Of a stretch of 64,000 nucleotides of DNA, positions 1-10,512 are shown one piece after another. Location of the stretch: contig OY754467.1 of NCBI GenBank assembly GCA_963575645.1, positions 39,553,108 through 39,617,107 on the forward strand. The letters are read 5' to 3'. The notes under the pieces are model-generated. The model was not told where the DNA came from. It saw only the letters and a program-made list of their open reading frames with translations, and ran no database searches. Source of the DNA: Xanthostigma xanthostigma (lineage: Eukaryota > Arthropoda > Insecta > Raphidioptera > Raphidiidae). Each line of letters begins with the position of its first letter. Within the stretch, counting starts at the first letter, position 1. The translations under genes and the position numbers were made by a program.

Positions 1-116
1 CAATCATTACTTTTAACTGAATCATCCTTAGAATAAAAAGTTTTCTAGTATTTTTTTAAATATCAGTTACATTTGAGTTTCGTTGATAAATTTAACTTTT
101 AAAAATTTAATTTCAG

Positions 117-286
117 GTTCTCGATTTGCGTTGATGGAAACCAAAATCTTGCTGATTCATATGCTGAAAAGTTTTGATATAACAGTAACTGAAAAAACTC
201 CAATACCTTTTAGATATAAACGTAACACAACCACTATTACTGCAGAAAATGGTTTTTGGGTTGGAATTAAGCCCAGAAGTAAATAA
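117..286 (+). CDS. Cytochrome P450 copy A, last coding exon only (gene truncated by window edge)
   Basis: This is the final exon of a CYP3-clan P450 whose earlier exons lie to the left of the window. It begins after a TTTCAG acceptor ending at 116. It restores a Gly codon split across the intron and continues GSRFALMETK, the helix that follows the heme-cysteine loop. It ends in KPRSK and a TAA at 284-286. At 170 nt it has the same length and phase as the last exons of copies B, C and D, and it differs from B by only a few residues. Positions 1-116 match the last intron of copy B. Expected function is that of the array, an ER-bound NADPH-dependent monooxygenase. Whether the rest of the gene is intact cannot be seen here. 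Confidence 0.88.
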
Positions 287-700
287 TATTAATTAATTTA
301 CTGTCTACATAATGTGTATTCTATAACATGCAAGGCTAAGAACTTTCAGTTTTACATTTTCTATTTAGTATTTTAAATCTATTTTACCCCTTTTTTATCC
401 GCATCCCATTTTGTCTTTAATTAAATATTGTTTATCCTTTATTATGTTATGTAATTTATCGTCTTTTATAATAAAAACAATTGTTTAAATTACATTTTTC
501 ACGGTGTTTTTTGTATCTTTTTTGTTTGTTTTTGTTTGCTACATAATTAAAATACAATTACACAATTGAAACTAATTGTTCTCTCTATGAGGCGCTACAA
601 ACCAAAAAAAAAATGAGTTCAAGCGACACAGCGTTCCTTTAAATATTGAGGCACGCAACCAAGATTTTAGTCTGCGTAGAGTAGAAAACGAACAGTATAA
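287..700 (+). other. 3' UTR and downstream flank of copy A, duplicated in the array
   Basis: The stretch after the stop codon holds an AATAAA poly(A) signal at 470-475. It is closely repeated downstream of copy B (8323-8740) and copy C (22580-22985), and more loosely downstream of copy D (27967-28260). A shared landmark is the motif GAGGCGCTACAAACC near 589. This repetition shows that the duplicated unit extends well past the coding region. I see no gene in it. Confidence 0.7.
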
Positions 701-719
701 TTAGTTGAGCTCCGAATTA

Positions 720-1500
720 CGCACGTTTTTTTTTGACGTGATAACGTCTTATAAATTGATGAAACACCGGATGCATGCACGAAAAAGTGTCACGTTCCGA
801 AATGTGTCACGTTCCGAAATGTGTCCCGTTCCGAAATGTGTCACGTTCCGAAATGTATTACGTTCCTCCTGACTTTTAAATATGATATTCGAGCGGAATT
901 TACAATTTTGGGTGACAAAAATAATCAATTTGGGTTACTGTATTACTAAGTGAGCGACTGACTGCGCGAGACAATAAATTAATAGTTGGGTGACTAAATT
1001 AATAAGTGAGCGACTAAATTACTAAGTGAGCGTCTAGAATGCCTTCGGTAATTTTGAAGCAGATATCATCAACCGATTGATATGAAAATTTGTATACACG
1101 TTTAGTTTGAATGACAATGCATGGTTAGCTGTGTGACGTCACTCTAAATCCAATATGGCGGACTTCTAAAGATGGCGGACTAATTTTATTATGCTTTCCT
1201 ACAATATGGGTATCAAATGAAAGGGCTTGCTGAAAATAACTCGAAAAATAAAGTGACGCTAGTTTAAATCCAATATGGCGGACTTCTAAAGATGGCGGAC
1301 TAAGTTTTTGACGTGATAATGTCTTATAAATTGATGAAACACCAGCAGCACGCACGAAAAAGTGTAACGTTCCGCCTGACCCTGTGCGTGCAAACGAGAG
1401 CGCAGTAATGTATTATTAAATATGATATTCGAGCGGAATATGTTATCACGTAAAACTACCGTCCGTAAACCGACTTTACAGACAACCAATTTTTTTAATT
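720..1500. repeat. Dispersed repeat (family R1) with internal tandem motifs
   Basis: This repeat block lies between copies A and B. It carries the phrase GACGTGATAACGTCTTATAA near 735 and a variant near 1312, and ends near 1495 with CCGACTTTACAGACAACC. The same phrases recur in reverse orientation near 41627-41815, 42225-42345, 43180-43240 and 43980-44125. Inside are a 17-bp tandem array at 787-868, a GTGAGCGACTAAATTA-type tandem at 945-1035, and a duplicated ATGGCGGACTTCTAAAGATG segment near 1155 and 1275. No transposase is visible. The overlapping short reading frames here look spurious. Confidence 0.65.
787..868 (+). repeat. 17-bp tandem repeat (minisatellite), about 4.5 copies
   Basis: The unit GTGTCACGTTCCGAAAT is repeated head to tail with one-base variants (for example GTGTCCCGTTCC) and a degenerate last copy. 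There is no spacer structure. Confidence 0.85.
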
Positions 1501-2130
1501 TTATTAAGGCATATAAATTAAATACACAGTAATAATTATTATTAATAATTTACACTCATGTGTGGAGTGAAAAATTATCGATAATTTTAATTATTGAATA
1601 GTTCTAATCAGACGTTAATCAAAGATTTGAATAATTATTATTGTTTATTTAATAATAAAATGATAACGTTTTTCTCAAATATTTTCTTACGTAACCTTAT
1701 GAAAATTTTATATGAATTTATAGAAAGAAAAAATGGAGATTTTCAAAATATAAAAATAAAGATTATATTGTAATTTGAAAAAAAAATGCATGTACATTTT
1801 CGGTTGAGTTTAAAGTACAAAAAAATTTACCCCAGCAGTTTCCCATAGTAAATCTCGAGTTGAATAAATAACTGAATTTAAACTTTTTTTTGTATCTAGT
1901 TAGGATACACGAATTATTCAGCGTTACCACTTTCGGTGAACGTATTAAGTATATTATGAGAAAATTGATATTCTTGATTATTATTTACCCAAACCAAAAC
2001 CAACTCGAAAAAAATCAAAAACATTTTTTTAGACAACTTGGAGTGTACACTTTTTCTAATATTGGAGATTCATTATTTATAATATATCCCGTTTAGTTAT
2101 CTTTCGATTTTTTATTTATGTTCATAAATC
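1500..2130. repeat. Dispersed repeat (family R2), AT-rich
   Basis: The sequence from TGTGTGGAGTGAAAAATTAT near 1560 through GCATGTACATTTTCGGTTGA near 1787 is found again at 11640-11850 and 12455-12520. There it is split by a palindromic insertion. Reverse-strand relatives occur near 53040-53170 and 53950-54050. No coding capacity is recognisable. Confidence 0.6.
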
Positions 2131-2400
2131 CATTTTCTTAGGAGTGCCTTGGGGAGGATGCAATTGGTTAAAAATTTCTGCCGCCGGTATTTACGGTCAT
2201 TTAGCTCTAACAGAACCTAAAAAAGAAGTGGCAGAATTTTTTTTAAATTTTAACCATTTTTTTACCATCTTTTATAGTATATTACATCGCAAGGGCCGAA
2301 AGTTGAATTTTCGGCCCTGCGCGTCATGAGCCCGAGGCGAAGCCGAGGGCTTCATGACGCGCAGGGTCGAGATTTCAACTTTTAAGGCCCGTGTGGTGTA
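2130..2400. repeat. Dispersed repeat (family R3) followed by a GC-rich hairpin
   Basis: Positions 2130-2285 match 59165-59310 in the same orientation and about 44820-44990 in reverse (phrases AAAATTTCTGC and TCTAACAGAACC). Positions 2290-2390 form a hairpin: CGAAAGTTGAATTTTCGGCC is followed by TGCGCGTCATGA and its complement. A similar hairpin sits near 47405-47480. The element type is unknown. Confidence 0.55.
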
Positions 2401-2404
2401 TACG

Positions 2405-4295
2405 ATTTTTCTTCATATCCGCTCGAAAATACGTACTTTCGTCAGCAGGGACGAAAGATTGACATTTACTCCCAGTGAGAACGGCGGGACGAAAAAATTT
2501 CTCATGCGTATTTATACTCGTAACTAGAGTTACCGCTGTCATTTAATATTAGTATATTAAAGTATAAGTGGATAAAAAGGTCTTTAAAACACGCGTGATT
2601 TTTCGAGCACGACGACGCAGCCGAAGTGCTCGAAATAGAGCAAGTGTTTTAAAGACCAGTTATCCACAAATACTTTACGCTATTTTTTTTTTTATTGGTG
2701 CTCTTTGAAATCATAAATACTGGTATTATTACTACAAAAAAATGGAAATAAAAACTTATAATGTAAAATGGTTGAATTCGTGATGTGACATCAGTATACC
2801 TCTCGTTGTCATGGAAATGAGAAAAACAGAAATTAATTTGCAATTTGTCATTAAACTAATAGCCCAAGAGCTGATGACACGATTTAGGGTATGTGTTTTA
2901 GGCAGGTTGAAATAATGAAAAAACAGTAATTTATCAATGGGTGAATCTGAAATGGTGAGTCTGCCTGAGCATTGGCGGTTATTTCGCGCCTGCGCAGCAT
3001 ATGACATCTGCAAAAAAATATCCCCAAAAAACATGTTTTAGGCAACTTGAAACTTTTATAATCTTTGAGTTCAGCATTTATATAATCCAGAAATGAAAAT
3101 GCCAGAACATTTTGTCGGTTATAAAGTAGGGGCAGAACCCCCCGAAGATATTTTATTAATATACGCAATGAGCCCGATACAGGTCAAACCGATGAACGGA
3201 TTGAAACCAAATTTTGGGAGGATGTTTGGTATGCAGATATGAAAAGCTCTATTGTTTTTGGGGAAAATCGGCGCATGCGCAAAAGAGATATATGCTATAA
3301 CGTTGTTTTTTATATAATAATGATATACTTTTCATAACAGTTTATTATATTATTTATTTTTTCAAGAAAGTTTTGTGAACTATTTTTTTCTGGCAGATTT
3401 TCAAAACAAAACAGCAGTTGGTTCTTGTCTTATTTTCAAAATATTTCCGAAATTATTAAGTTTAGAATTTTTTTTTTCACAAAACTTTCTTGAAAAAATA
3501 AATAGAATAATAAATTGTTATGAAAAGTATATCATTATTATATAAAAAAACAGCGTTATAGCATATATCTCTTTTGCGCATGCGCCGATTTTCCCCAAAA
3601 ACAATAGAGCTTTTCATATCTGCATACCAAACATCCTCCCAAAATTTGGTTTCAGTCCGTTCATCGGTTTGATCTGTATCGTGCTCTTTGCGTATATTAA
3701 TAAAATATCTTCGGGGGGTTCTGCCCCTATTTTATAACCGACAAAATGTTCTGGCATTTTCATTTCTGGATTATATAAATGCTGAACTCAAAGATTATAA
3801 AAGTTTCAAGTTGCCTAAAACATGTTTTTTGGGGATATTTTTTTGCAGATGTCATATGCTGCGCAGGCGCGAAATAACCGCAAATGCTCAGGCAGACTCA
3901 CTATTCCAGATTCATCCATTGATAAATTACTGTTTTTTCATTATTTCAATCTGCCTAAAATACATACCCTAAATTGTGTCATCAGCTCTCCGGCTATAAT
4001 TGTTTAATAATGTTTGAATAAAGGTTTTGCATTTGTTAGTAATATTTTATTTGACGTTACACGCTACTCCTGTCAAATCAATAATAAAAAAATTCACGAG
4101 TTGTTGATGTTCCCATGGTAACTTTAAAAAACGCGCGTTTTTTAAAGTTCGATTTAAACACTCTGAGGCGTGCTTTAAATAGGTAAAATAGGGCACCAAT
4201 AAAAAAAAATAAATAACAGGGAGTAAATGTCAAACTTTCGTCACTGCTATAAGGGACGAAAGTACATACTTTCGATCGAGGTATGAAAAAAAATA
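2405..4295. repeat. Large imperfect inverted repeat (about 1.9 kb) of transposon-like sequence
   Basis: The two arms (about 2405-3440 and 3470-4295) are near reverse complements, with the turn near 3440-3470. Outer ends carry the same signature (TTCATATC and ACGTACTTTCGTC on the left, GTATGAAAA and AAGTACATACTTTCG on the right), also seen near 47052. Inner parts contain the widespread R4 repeat (GGGAGGATGTTTGGTATGC). A 94-residue reading frame occurs in both arms in opposite orientation (2884-3168 minus and 3688-3972 plus) only because of the mirror symmetry. I do not annotate it as a gene. Confidence 0.7.
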
Positions 4296-4429
4296 TATTA
4301 TTCCCTATATCTTAAAATGGATCCACATTCCCCTTATAATAATATAAATATCATATTATAAGAAAAAATGCTCTAAATTATTACTTAAATAGCATAAGGT
4401 ATTTAAGTAATAATTTAGGGCACTATCCC

Positions 4430-4930
4430 CATTATTATAATATCTTGCCATCAGGACCAATTTTGATGAAACTTAATACACTATCAGTCGGTATCCGAAC
4501 TAAATTTATCGGAACTTTTCATTCGAAAATGATCTGGTTAAGATTTCTAGTAAAACCGCGAATCGACGCGAACAGATAGTTTGAATATTTAAGATATTTT
4601 AAAACCTATGCTACTAATCAACATGTATCATGTTTTAGCCCTGGGGTACTAAATTTTTTTTGACCGTCAATTTTGCGCGTCAATTTTGCGCGTCAATTTT
4701 GCGCGTCAATTTTTTCCGCGCAACACAATATCGAGGAGAAAACATGAATTTTTCGTTAGACTCTATTTATCGCGCTTTTATTATATATTTTAGTGTTAAA
4801 ATGACTAGGATATTAATTTTTCTGTGTTATCTTGACGATAAGAAGCGATTTCAAATAAATATATCTGTTTTTCAAAAAAATACAAATCACAATATTCTAT
4901 AGATACTTAGTTATCTTTAAATTATTTAAA
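4430..4930 (+). other. Upstream duplicated flank of copy B
   Basis: No gene is visible. The block contains a short tandem of GCGCGTCAATTTT near 4675-4712. From about 4745 it has sequence (TTTTTCGTTAGACTCTATTT) that recurs upstream of copy C at 12728 and in diverged form upstream of copy D near 23730. It is part of the duplicated promoter-side unit. Confidence 0.6.
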
Positions 4931-4934
4931 CTTT

Positions 4935-5019
4935 TATATATATAAACGGTGAGCACAATGAAATTAACTATTATTAATTGAGTGCTTTAAAAATCAGCAA
5001 CGTTCTTAATTTTAAATAG
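4935..5019 (+). promoter_or_regulatory. Putative TATA box and non-coding first exon of P450 copy B
   Basis: A TTATATATATAAA box lies at about 4934-4945. It is followed some 75 nt later by a consensus donor AG|GTAAGT with the junction at 5019/5020. The same layout is found before copies C (12914-12997) and D (23906-23989). A matching acceptor TTTTTTTCAG ends at 5483, 5 nt before the start codon. This supports a short untranslated exon spliced to the ATG exon. The transcription start itself is not determined. Confidence 0.5.
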
Positions 5020-5488
5020 GTAAGTAGAATATTTTCTATTGTCTACCAAAAATTAAATATTTTTTAAATTGAATTATTACATTATTTTGCCGTGAATAGT
5101 AACAGATTTTTTGCACTATCCCCTATAAACTAGCTGTTTTTTATGAATGTATGCAAGCATCTGAAGTGGCTCATTCGGCACTAGTGCTGTAATGAAAAAA
5201 AGTAGTTATTTAATGTTAGTAACTATAATAAACTCAGATATGGTGTCTGTGTAGATATCGGGAAAATTATTTTTATTTAGTATAGATGTTTTATTACTTT
5301 ATTGTCCGTTTTGAGATAACATCATCGCCTATCATTGTGTTTTGTCCGATTCTGTTTCAAGTGAGCTACAGTTACTCAAATGCAGTATTTAATTTTTTAA
5401 TATTTTTAATAGCTTCTGTAATCATATTCAAGTCAAATAAAAAAAAGTCAATCCGCCTAAATGTCGTTGTTACTTTTTTTCAGACAAA

Positions 5489-8322
5489 ATGTTGCTGTTC
5501 TTAGGAGCCGTATTAATTGGTCTGTGTGTTTACTTTTACATATGGAAACCAATGAATTATTGGAAAGATCGCAATATTCCACAAGTTACACCTGTTCCAA
5601 TATTAGGAAACACTTGGAGAAATGTATTTGGAATATCGTCTTTCGCTGACGAATTTATCAGATTATACAACGAATTTAAAGACAAAAAGTTAGTATTCTT
5701 TAAGAAAATGAAACGTTTTAGGAGACGTTTTTTATCACTTTTAAAATTTCAGATATGCTGGAATATATTTCATGAATCAACCAGTCTTACTTATTAATGA
5801 TCCGGAACTCCTCAAAAGTATTGGAGTCAAAGATTTCGATCGTTTTCTGGACCACACTGAACAATTTTTCAGCAGAGAGTTAGATCCAATACTTTCCAAA
5901 AATTTATTTTCTTTGACAGGTACTGCTTTCTGATTTATTCTCTCAATCCGCAAGGTTACTTTAAAGTTTGGACAATTATTCATATTGTTATTGTTTTGCT
6001 GCGTCATCTGACATCTCAAAATACTAATTAATAAGATTTATTACAAAGGGCCAAATTACTTCCAAAAATGTTAGCTGCTTGAACAGTTTGTAGCTGTTTA
6101 GCTGATTTTTCTTTTGCTTTTACTTTTGTTAAATTTTTTAGGGAAAAAATGGAAGGACATGCGATCGACTTTGAGTCCAGTTTTCACCGGCAGTAAAATG
6201 AAATTGATGTTTGAATTTATTTCTGAATGTGGTGATCAATTAGCCATTTACCTCTCTAAGGAAACAAAAATGCATGCTAATAGTAAGCCATTGGATATCG
6301 AAGTCAAAGACTTGTGTACCAGGTTTACTAATGACGTAATTGCTTCGGCTGTCTTCGGAATTAAATGTGATTCGTTAAAAGACAAAACAAATGAATTTTA
6401 CATGAATGGACTTACAGCAACCGATCTGAAACTGTGGAGATTCATCTGTAGTAATATGATACCTGCAATAATGAAGGTGTTTTTTTTTTAAATTGCACTT
6501 TTTCTTTGTTTCACATGATATCTATATCTGTTGGTGGAAGAAACTATAATATAAAATTTTATACTCGGAACCAGCCGGATATAAAATCACAATTAAAAAA
6601 TATCAGCACCACGTATTTATTAACTTACTAAAAACGTATGCTTAAACCAAAATTACGTGAATATATGTGACAATCTTGCACTTTTCAGATATTAAAACAA
6701 GGACTAATACCAAATGGAGTTGCCAGTTTCTTCAGCAGAATCGTTTTAGAAAATATCGAAGATCGTGAACGCAATAAAATTGTGAGACAAGATGTGATTC
6801 ATTTGTTACTACAAGCTCGCAAAGGTCAACTGCAATACGATGCGAGTAAAGATGCCGAAGAAACCGGTTTTTCTATTGTCGAGGAATCGGCTGTAGGCCA
6901 AAATAAAGTCAGTGAGGGTAAGTTTAAAAAAAAAAAACGAAAAATAAATTTAAGATTCTTTTTGAGCCATGAGAAAATCAATGATTATGAAATAGAAGTA
7001 AAAATCCTCATGGATAATGTTTTACTGATATTTTTTAATGGGAAATTTGATAATGTTATTATTTTATGATTTACAGCTGTTATAAGTGACGAAGATATCG
7101 TAGCTCAGGCATTCATTTTCTTCTTCGCCGGTTTCGACACTGTGTCCACTTGCATGTCGTTTACTGTTTACGAATTAGCACTGAACCCCGACATCCAAAA
7201 ACGACTACAAAAAGAGATCGATCAGATTCTGGAAAAGTCTAATGGTAAAGTTACATATGAAGGAGTCAACAAAATGAAATATTTGGATATGGTTATTTCA
7301 GGTAGGTAAAATTCTAGGCAAATTAAGTTTTTAGAAAAAATAAATTATTAGAGAAATTGTAGATTATGGAAGTTTATCAACTAAGAGTGACTTTATAGGC
7401 TAAACATGATCAAGAATTATTCTGCTGTAGCATCTTATTAATTCTTCATTAAGCATGCCAATAAATTATTTTTGAATTAATATTCCACAATTGTTAACGT
7501 AAAGAGACATCAATAACTTAGTATCTTTAATTGATCAAAGATTGCAAACGATAAGTTCATTTTTAACCGACTTAAATAAAAAAAGGTTGACGAAAATACT
7601 TGTTATGAAAATATTGCATCATGATAATAATGATAACTTTAAAAATGCTAAAGACATTATTTCGTTATCTTTAATTTCAATGGAGATATTCAATTTTTTG
7701 AGAAAGAGTTTTAGTATGGAATTATATGTGTAAATATGTTTTTTCGTATAGAAAGTTTAAGGAAATGGCCACCAGCGCCTACTTTGGATAGATTGTGTAC
7801 AAAAACATACACACTAGAAGTGGATGGTGAAACACTTACAATTGAAAAAGGAACCTATATAAACATTCCTGTCGGTGGAATACATCTAAATCCGGAATTT
7901 TACGAAAATCCAGAAGTATTCGACCCCGAAAGATTTAATGATGAGAACAAACACAGGATTAACCAATTCACGTACATGCCTTTTGGAATTGGTCCTAGAA
8001 ATTGCATTGGTATGTAAAATTTATTTCTTTGAAAACCTTATAACGCAGACCAATCATTACTTTTAACTGAATCATCCTTAGAATAAAAAGTTTTCTAGTA
8101 TTTTTTTAAATATCAGTTACATTTGAGTTTAACTTTTAATATTTAATTTCAGGTTCTCGATTTGCGTTGATGGAAACCAAAATCTTGCTGATTCATATGC
8201 TGAAAAGTTTTGATATAACAGTAACTGAAAAAACTCCAATACCTTTTAGATATAAACGTAACTCAACCACTATTACTGCAGAAAATGGTTTTTGGGTTGG
8301 AGTTAAGCCCAGAAGTAAATAA
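5489..8322 (+). CDS. Cytochrome P450 copy B, CYP3 clan, CYP9-like; 527 aa in seven exons
   Basis: Predicted ER-anchored heme monooxygenase that uses electrons from NADPH-P450 reductase. Coding exons are 5489-5688, 5753-5919, 6142-6476, 6689-6917, 7077-7301, 7752-8009 and 8153-8322. All introns are GT-AG, and the phases join to one open frame of 527 residues, normal for the family. Residues 2-20 are a hydrophobic anchor. WKDMR (126-130) is the C-helix WxxxR. AGFDT (328-332) is the I-helix oxygen-activation motif. ESLR (386-389) is ExxR and PERF is at 444-447. The heme loop FGIGPRNCIG places the axial Cys at 470. The ATG is chosen by conservation across three copies and a CAG acceptor 5 nt upstream. 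The first donor is GTTAGT rather than GTAAGT. One extra Ala codon starts exon 5 relative to C and D. CYP9 assignment is by resemblance only. Confidence 0.9.
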
Positions 8323-8740
8323 TATTAATTAATTTACTGTCTACATAATATGTATTCTATAGTCTGAAAACTTTCAGTTTTACATTTTCTATATTTAGTA
8401 TTTTTAATCATTTCACCTCTTTTTTAATCCGCATCCCATTTTGTCTTTAATTAATTACTGATTATCCTTTATTATGTTATGTAATTTATCGTCTTTTATA
8501 ATAAAAGCAATTGTTTAAAATTACATTTTTCACGTTGTTTTTTTGTATCTTTTATGTTTGTTTTTGTTTGTTACACAATTGAAATACAATTACACAATTG
8601 AAACTAATTTTTCTCTCTATGAGGCGCTGCAAGCCAAAAAAATGAGTTCAAGCGACACAGCGTTCCTTTAAATATTGAGGCACGCAACCAAGATTTTAGT
8701 CTGCGTAGAGTAGAGAACGAACAATATAATTAGTTGAGTT
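8323..8740 (+). other. 3' UTR and downstream flank of copy B
   Basis: This region is similar to the segment after copy A and after copy C. An AATAAA poly(A) signal lies at 8510-8515. No further gene is seen. Confidence 0.65.
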
Positions 8741-9560
8741 CCGAATCACGCGCGCATATCTGCCTATCGACCTCAATAATTGAGACCGATAGGTTGATAT
8801 ACCTAATTATAATTATAACCCTGATTATTAGGGTAGTGGGCATAGACATATAATAAAAGAAAGACCTAACATACATATCTCTGGCTGTGGGCACACGGAG
8901 TTGATCGGGGTCTGCTATCGGTTAGTATCAAAACTAAAATTATAGAGTCTGAACTTTTCATCATACAACAATGAGCTGGTTCAGATTTCTATATAAAATC
9001 TAAGCCTGGGATACCGAACAGGCAGCGAAGGCAGCTGCCAAGGACGGCAAGATTTAAGGGGCGGCAAATTTTTGTGAGGATATTATAAATAACTTCGCGA
9101 TCCAAAAATAAAAAAACTTTAAGTAGACAGTAAATAGTTCACAAAAATCATACACATAATGGTAGTTATTGAATTACAAGTCATACTACCAAATTCTAAA
9201 GCTACTTAACTACATAATATGATAAAATAAAATGTTTGCCCACAGGCCTTCAAAAAAAAATTCCTGCCAACTAGGCGACGGGGTCATTCCAACTTAAAAA
9301 ATATTGGCATTTAACATATTATAACAAAGAAAATAAAACTTCTGACGTATGCGGTGACGGAGGTAACGGTTACAGTTAAATATTATGATATTTGCTATTC
9401 GATTGCGTAATATGTTGTCACAAGAGTCTTAAAAGCATTACAATCGAGATCATACATACTACTTTTTTTAACGTACCGCCTATAAAATAATTTTCACTAC
9501 ATAATAAGTTCGGCCTTATTGGAATGTACTTGGATTTGGATTGTTTCCGAAGACAAAGGC
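8740..9560. repeat. Intergenic repeats shared with the region after copy C
   Basis: Positions 8745-9245 match 23025-23515. This includes the TATCGACCTCAATAATTGA segment and a GGCGGCAAGATTTA-rich segment with hAT-MITE-like character. Positions 9265-9430 are a minus-orientation fragment of the R4 family, with CCTGCCAACTAGGCGACGGG at its edge. No gene is seen. Confidence 0.55.
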
Positions 9561-9653
9561 TACCTTACTGCAGTGGCGTAGATAGGTTTTTGCCATGGGG
9601 GGGGATATGACTCACTTAAATTTTTATGTTATCAGTTTTGTTGGAGTGTTTAT

Positions 9654-9889
9654 TTACCTAGTTTTACAATTATCAATTACATATAATATACACACATGCA
9701 CAGAAATAGGTGCTTCTAAAAAAATGTTAACATTCTTTGAAAAATGATTTTTTTCAAGTTGAGGCGACAAATCAAAGAACAAAATCGAGTTTTCGGGTTT
9801 TTTTGATAATTCATCAATAACTTCCTCAGTTGTGATCCCGATGTCATGATGAAGTGCTAGTGCAGCCAAACCATTCAAACGGTCCTAGA
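9654..9889 (-). pseudogene. C-terminal remnant of hAT transposase (dimerisation region)
   Basis: On the minus strand the frame reads DRLNGLAALALHHDIG followed by TTEEVIDELSKK. This fits the end of the hAT family dimerisation domain (RLxxLALLxxxRDI...EEVIDxF) in ZMYM1-like transposases. An acceptor-like TTCTAG precedes GACCGTTTGAATGG near 9885-9890. The frame runs on to a stop at 9654-9656, past the recognisable domain. It lies inside the hAT element at 9571-10986. Confidence 0.7.
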
Positions 9890-10104
9890 ATGACAAAGAA
9901 ACGTCAAGAATATGACATTTTAGTTTCGTAATGGAACCAATGGGTCAAAGGAGTCACTTAGAACTTTAATATACTGTGATTATACTGTGGTTCAAAGTCA
10001 CTGTTATTTTAAATCACGACTCCTTCACCGTTAGGAAATGAAAACTACTAGAAAATGAAGCAAAATCTTACATTTTGTATCGTATTCCTTTGAATTGTTT
10101 TTAT

Positions 10105-10512
10105 CTAAAGAAGTTCTTTTGCTTTCTTCCAATTATCGAATTTTGTTTTCACCAAACAGCCTAAATGTTGCGATCCTCTGCCACCTCTTTTAGCAAAAGC
10201 TACACACGGTACACAAAATGCACCATGGTGCACTTCAGAATATGCGAGCCACGAGAATTCATCGAGCCATTCACGACGAAACCTTAATTTTCGAGCTTCG
10301 AACTTTTCCAGCAACGGAAATGCAAAATTTTTCGGTGGAACCCAGACATTCGTCAATAAATCTAGCCTTTCCGCGTCACTTAATTGAGTGTCAACGAAAT
10401 TTGCGACGTCTTTTTTGTGTACATCAACACAAGCTTTTTTCGCGTTTGTTTCTGCAAACGAAGATTCTGCATTTTCGTTTTCGGTTTTTTGTTTTTTTTT
10501 CGTTTTTTTCAC
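10105..10512 (-). pseudogene. N-terminal remnant of ZMYM1-like hAT transposase (TTF-type zinc finger)
   Basis: The frame is 135 residues. A basic, lysine-rich start is followed by a segment resembling the TTF-type zinc finger of hAT transposases: a WLAYSEVHHGAFCVPCVAF motif with paired cysteines, then GRGSQHLGCLVKTKFDNWK. Family proteins are several hundred residues long and need a DDE-type catalytic core, which is absent here. It sits inside the TIR-bounded element, transcribed opposite to the P450 genes. It is best read as a deletion derivative, though the N-terminal domain alone could still bind DNA if expressed. Confidence 0.72.

Noticed and set aside
787-868. Regular short repeats that might suggest a CRISPR-like array
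   Set aside because: Units are contiguous with no spacers, and the sequence is an animal nuclear genome. It is a minisatellite.
2884-3972. Two nearly identical 94-residue frames in opposite orientation (2884-3168 minus and 3688-3972 plus)
   Set aside because: They are the two arms of one large inverted repeat, so their similarity is DNA-level symmetry and not protein conservation. No domain is recognised.
5777-6019. Minus-strand frame over P450 copy B exon 2 (also 19513-19698 over copy C intron 2)
   Set aside because: It is antisense to an exon/intron of a well-supported gene and only recurs because the locus is duplicated.
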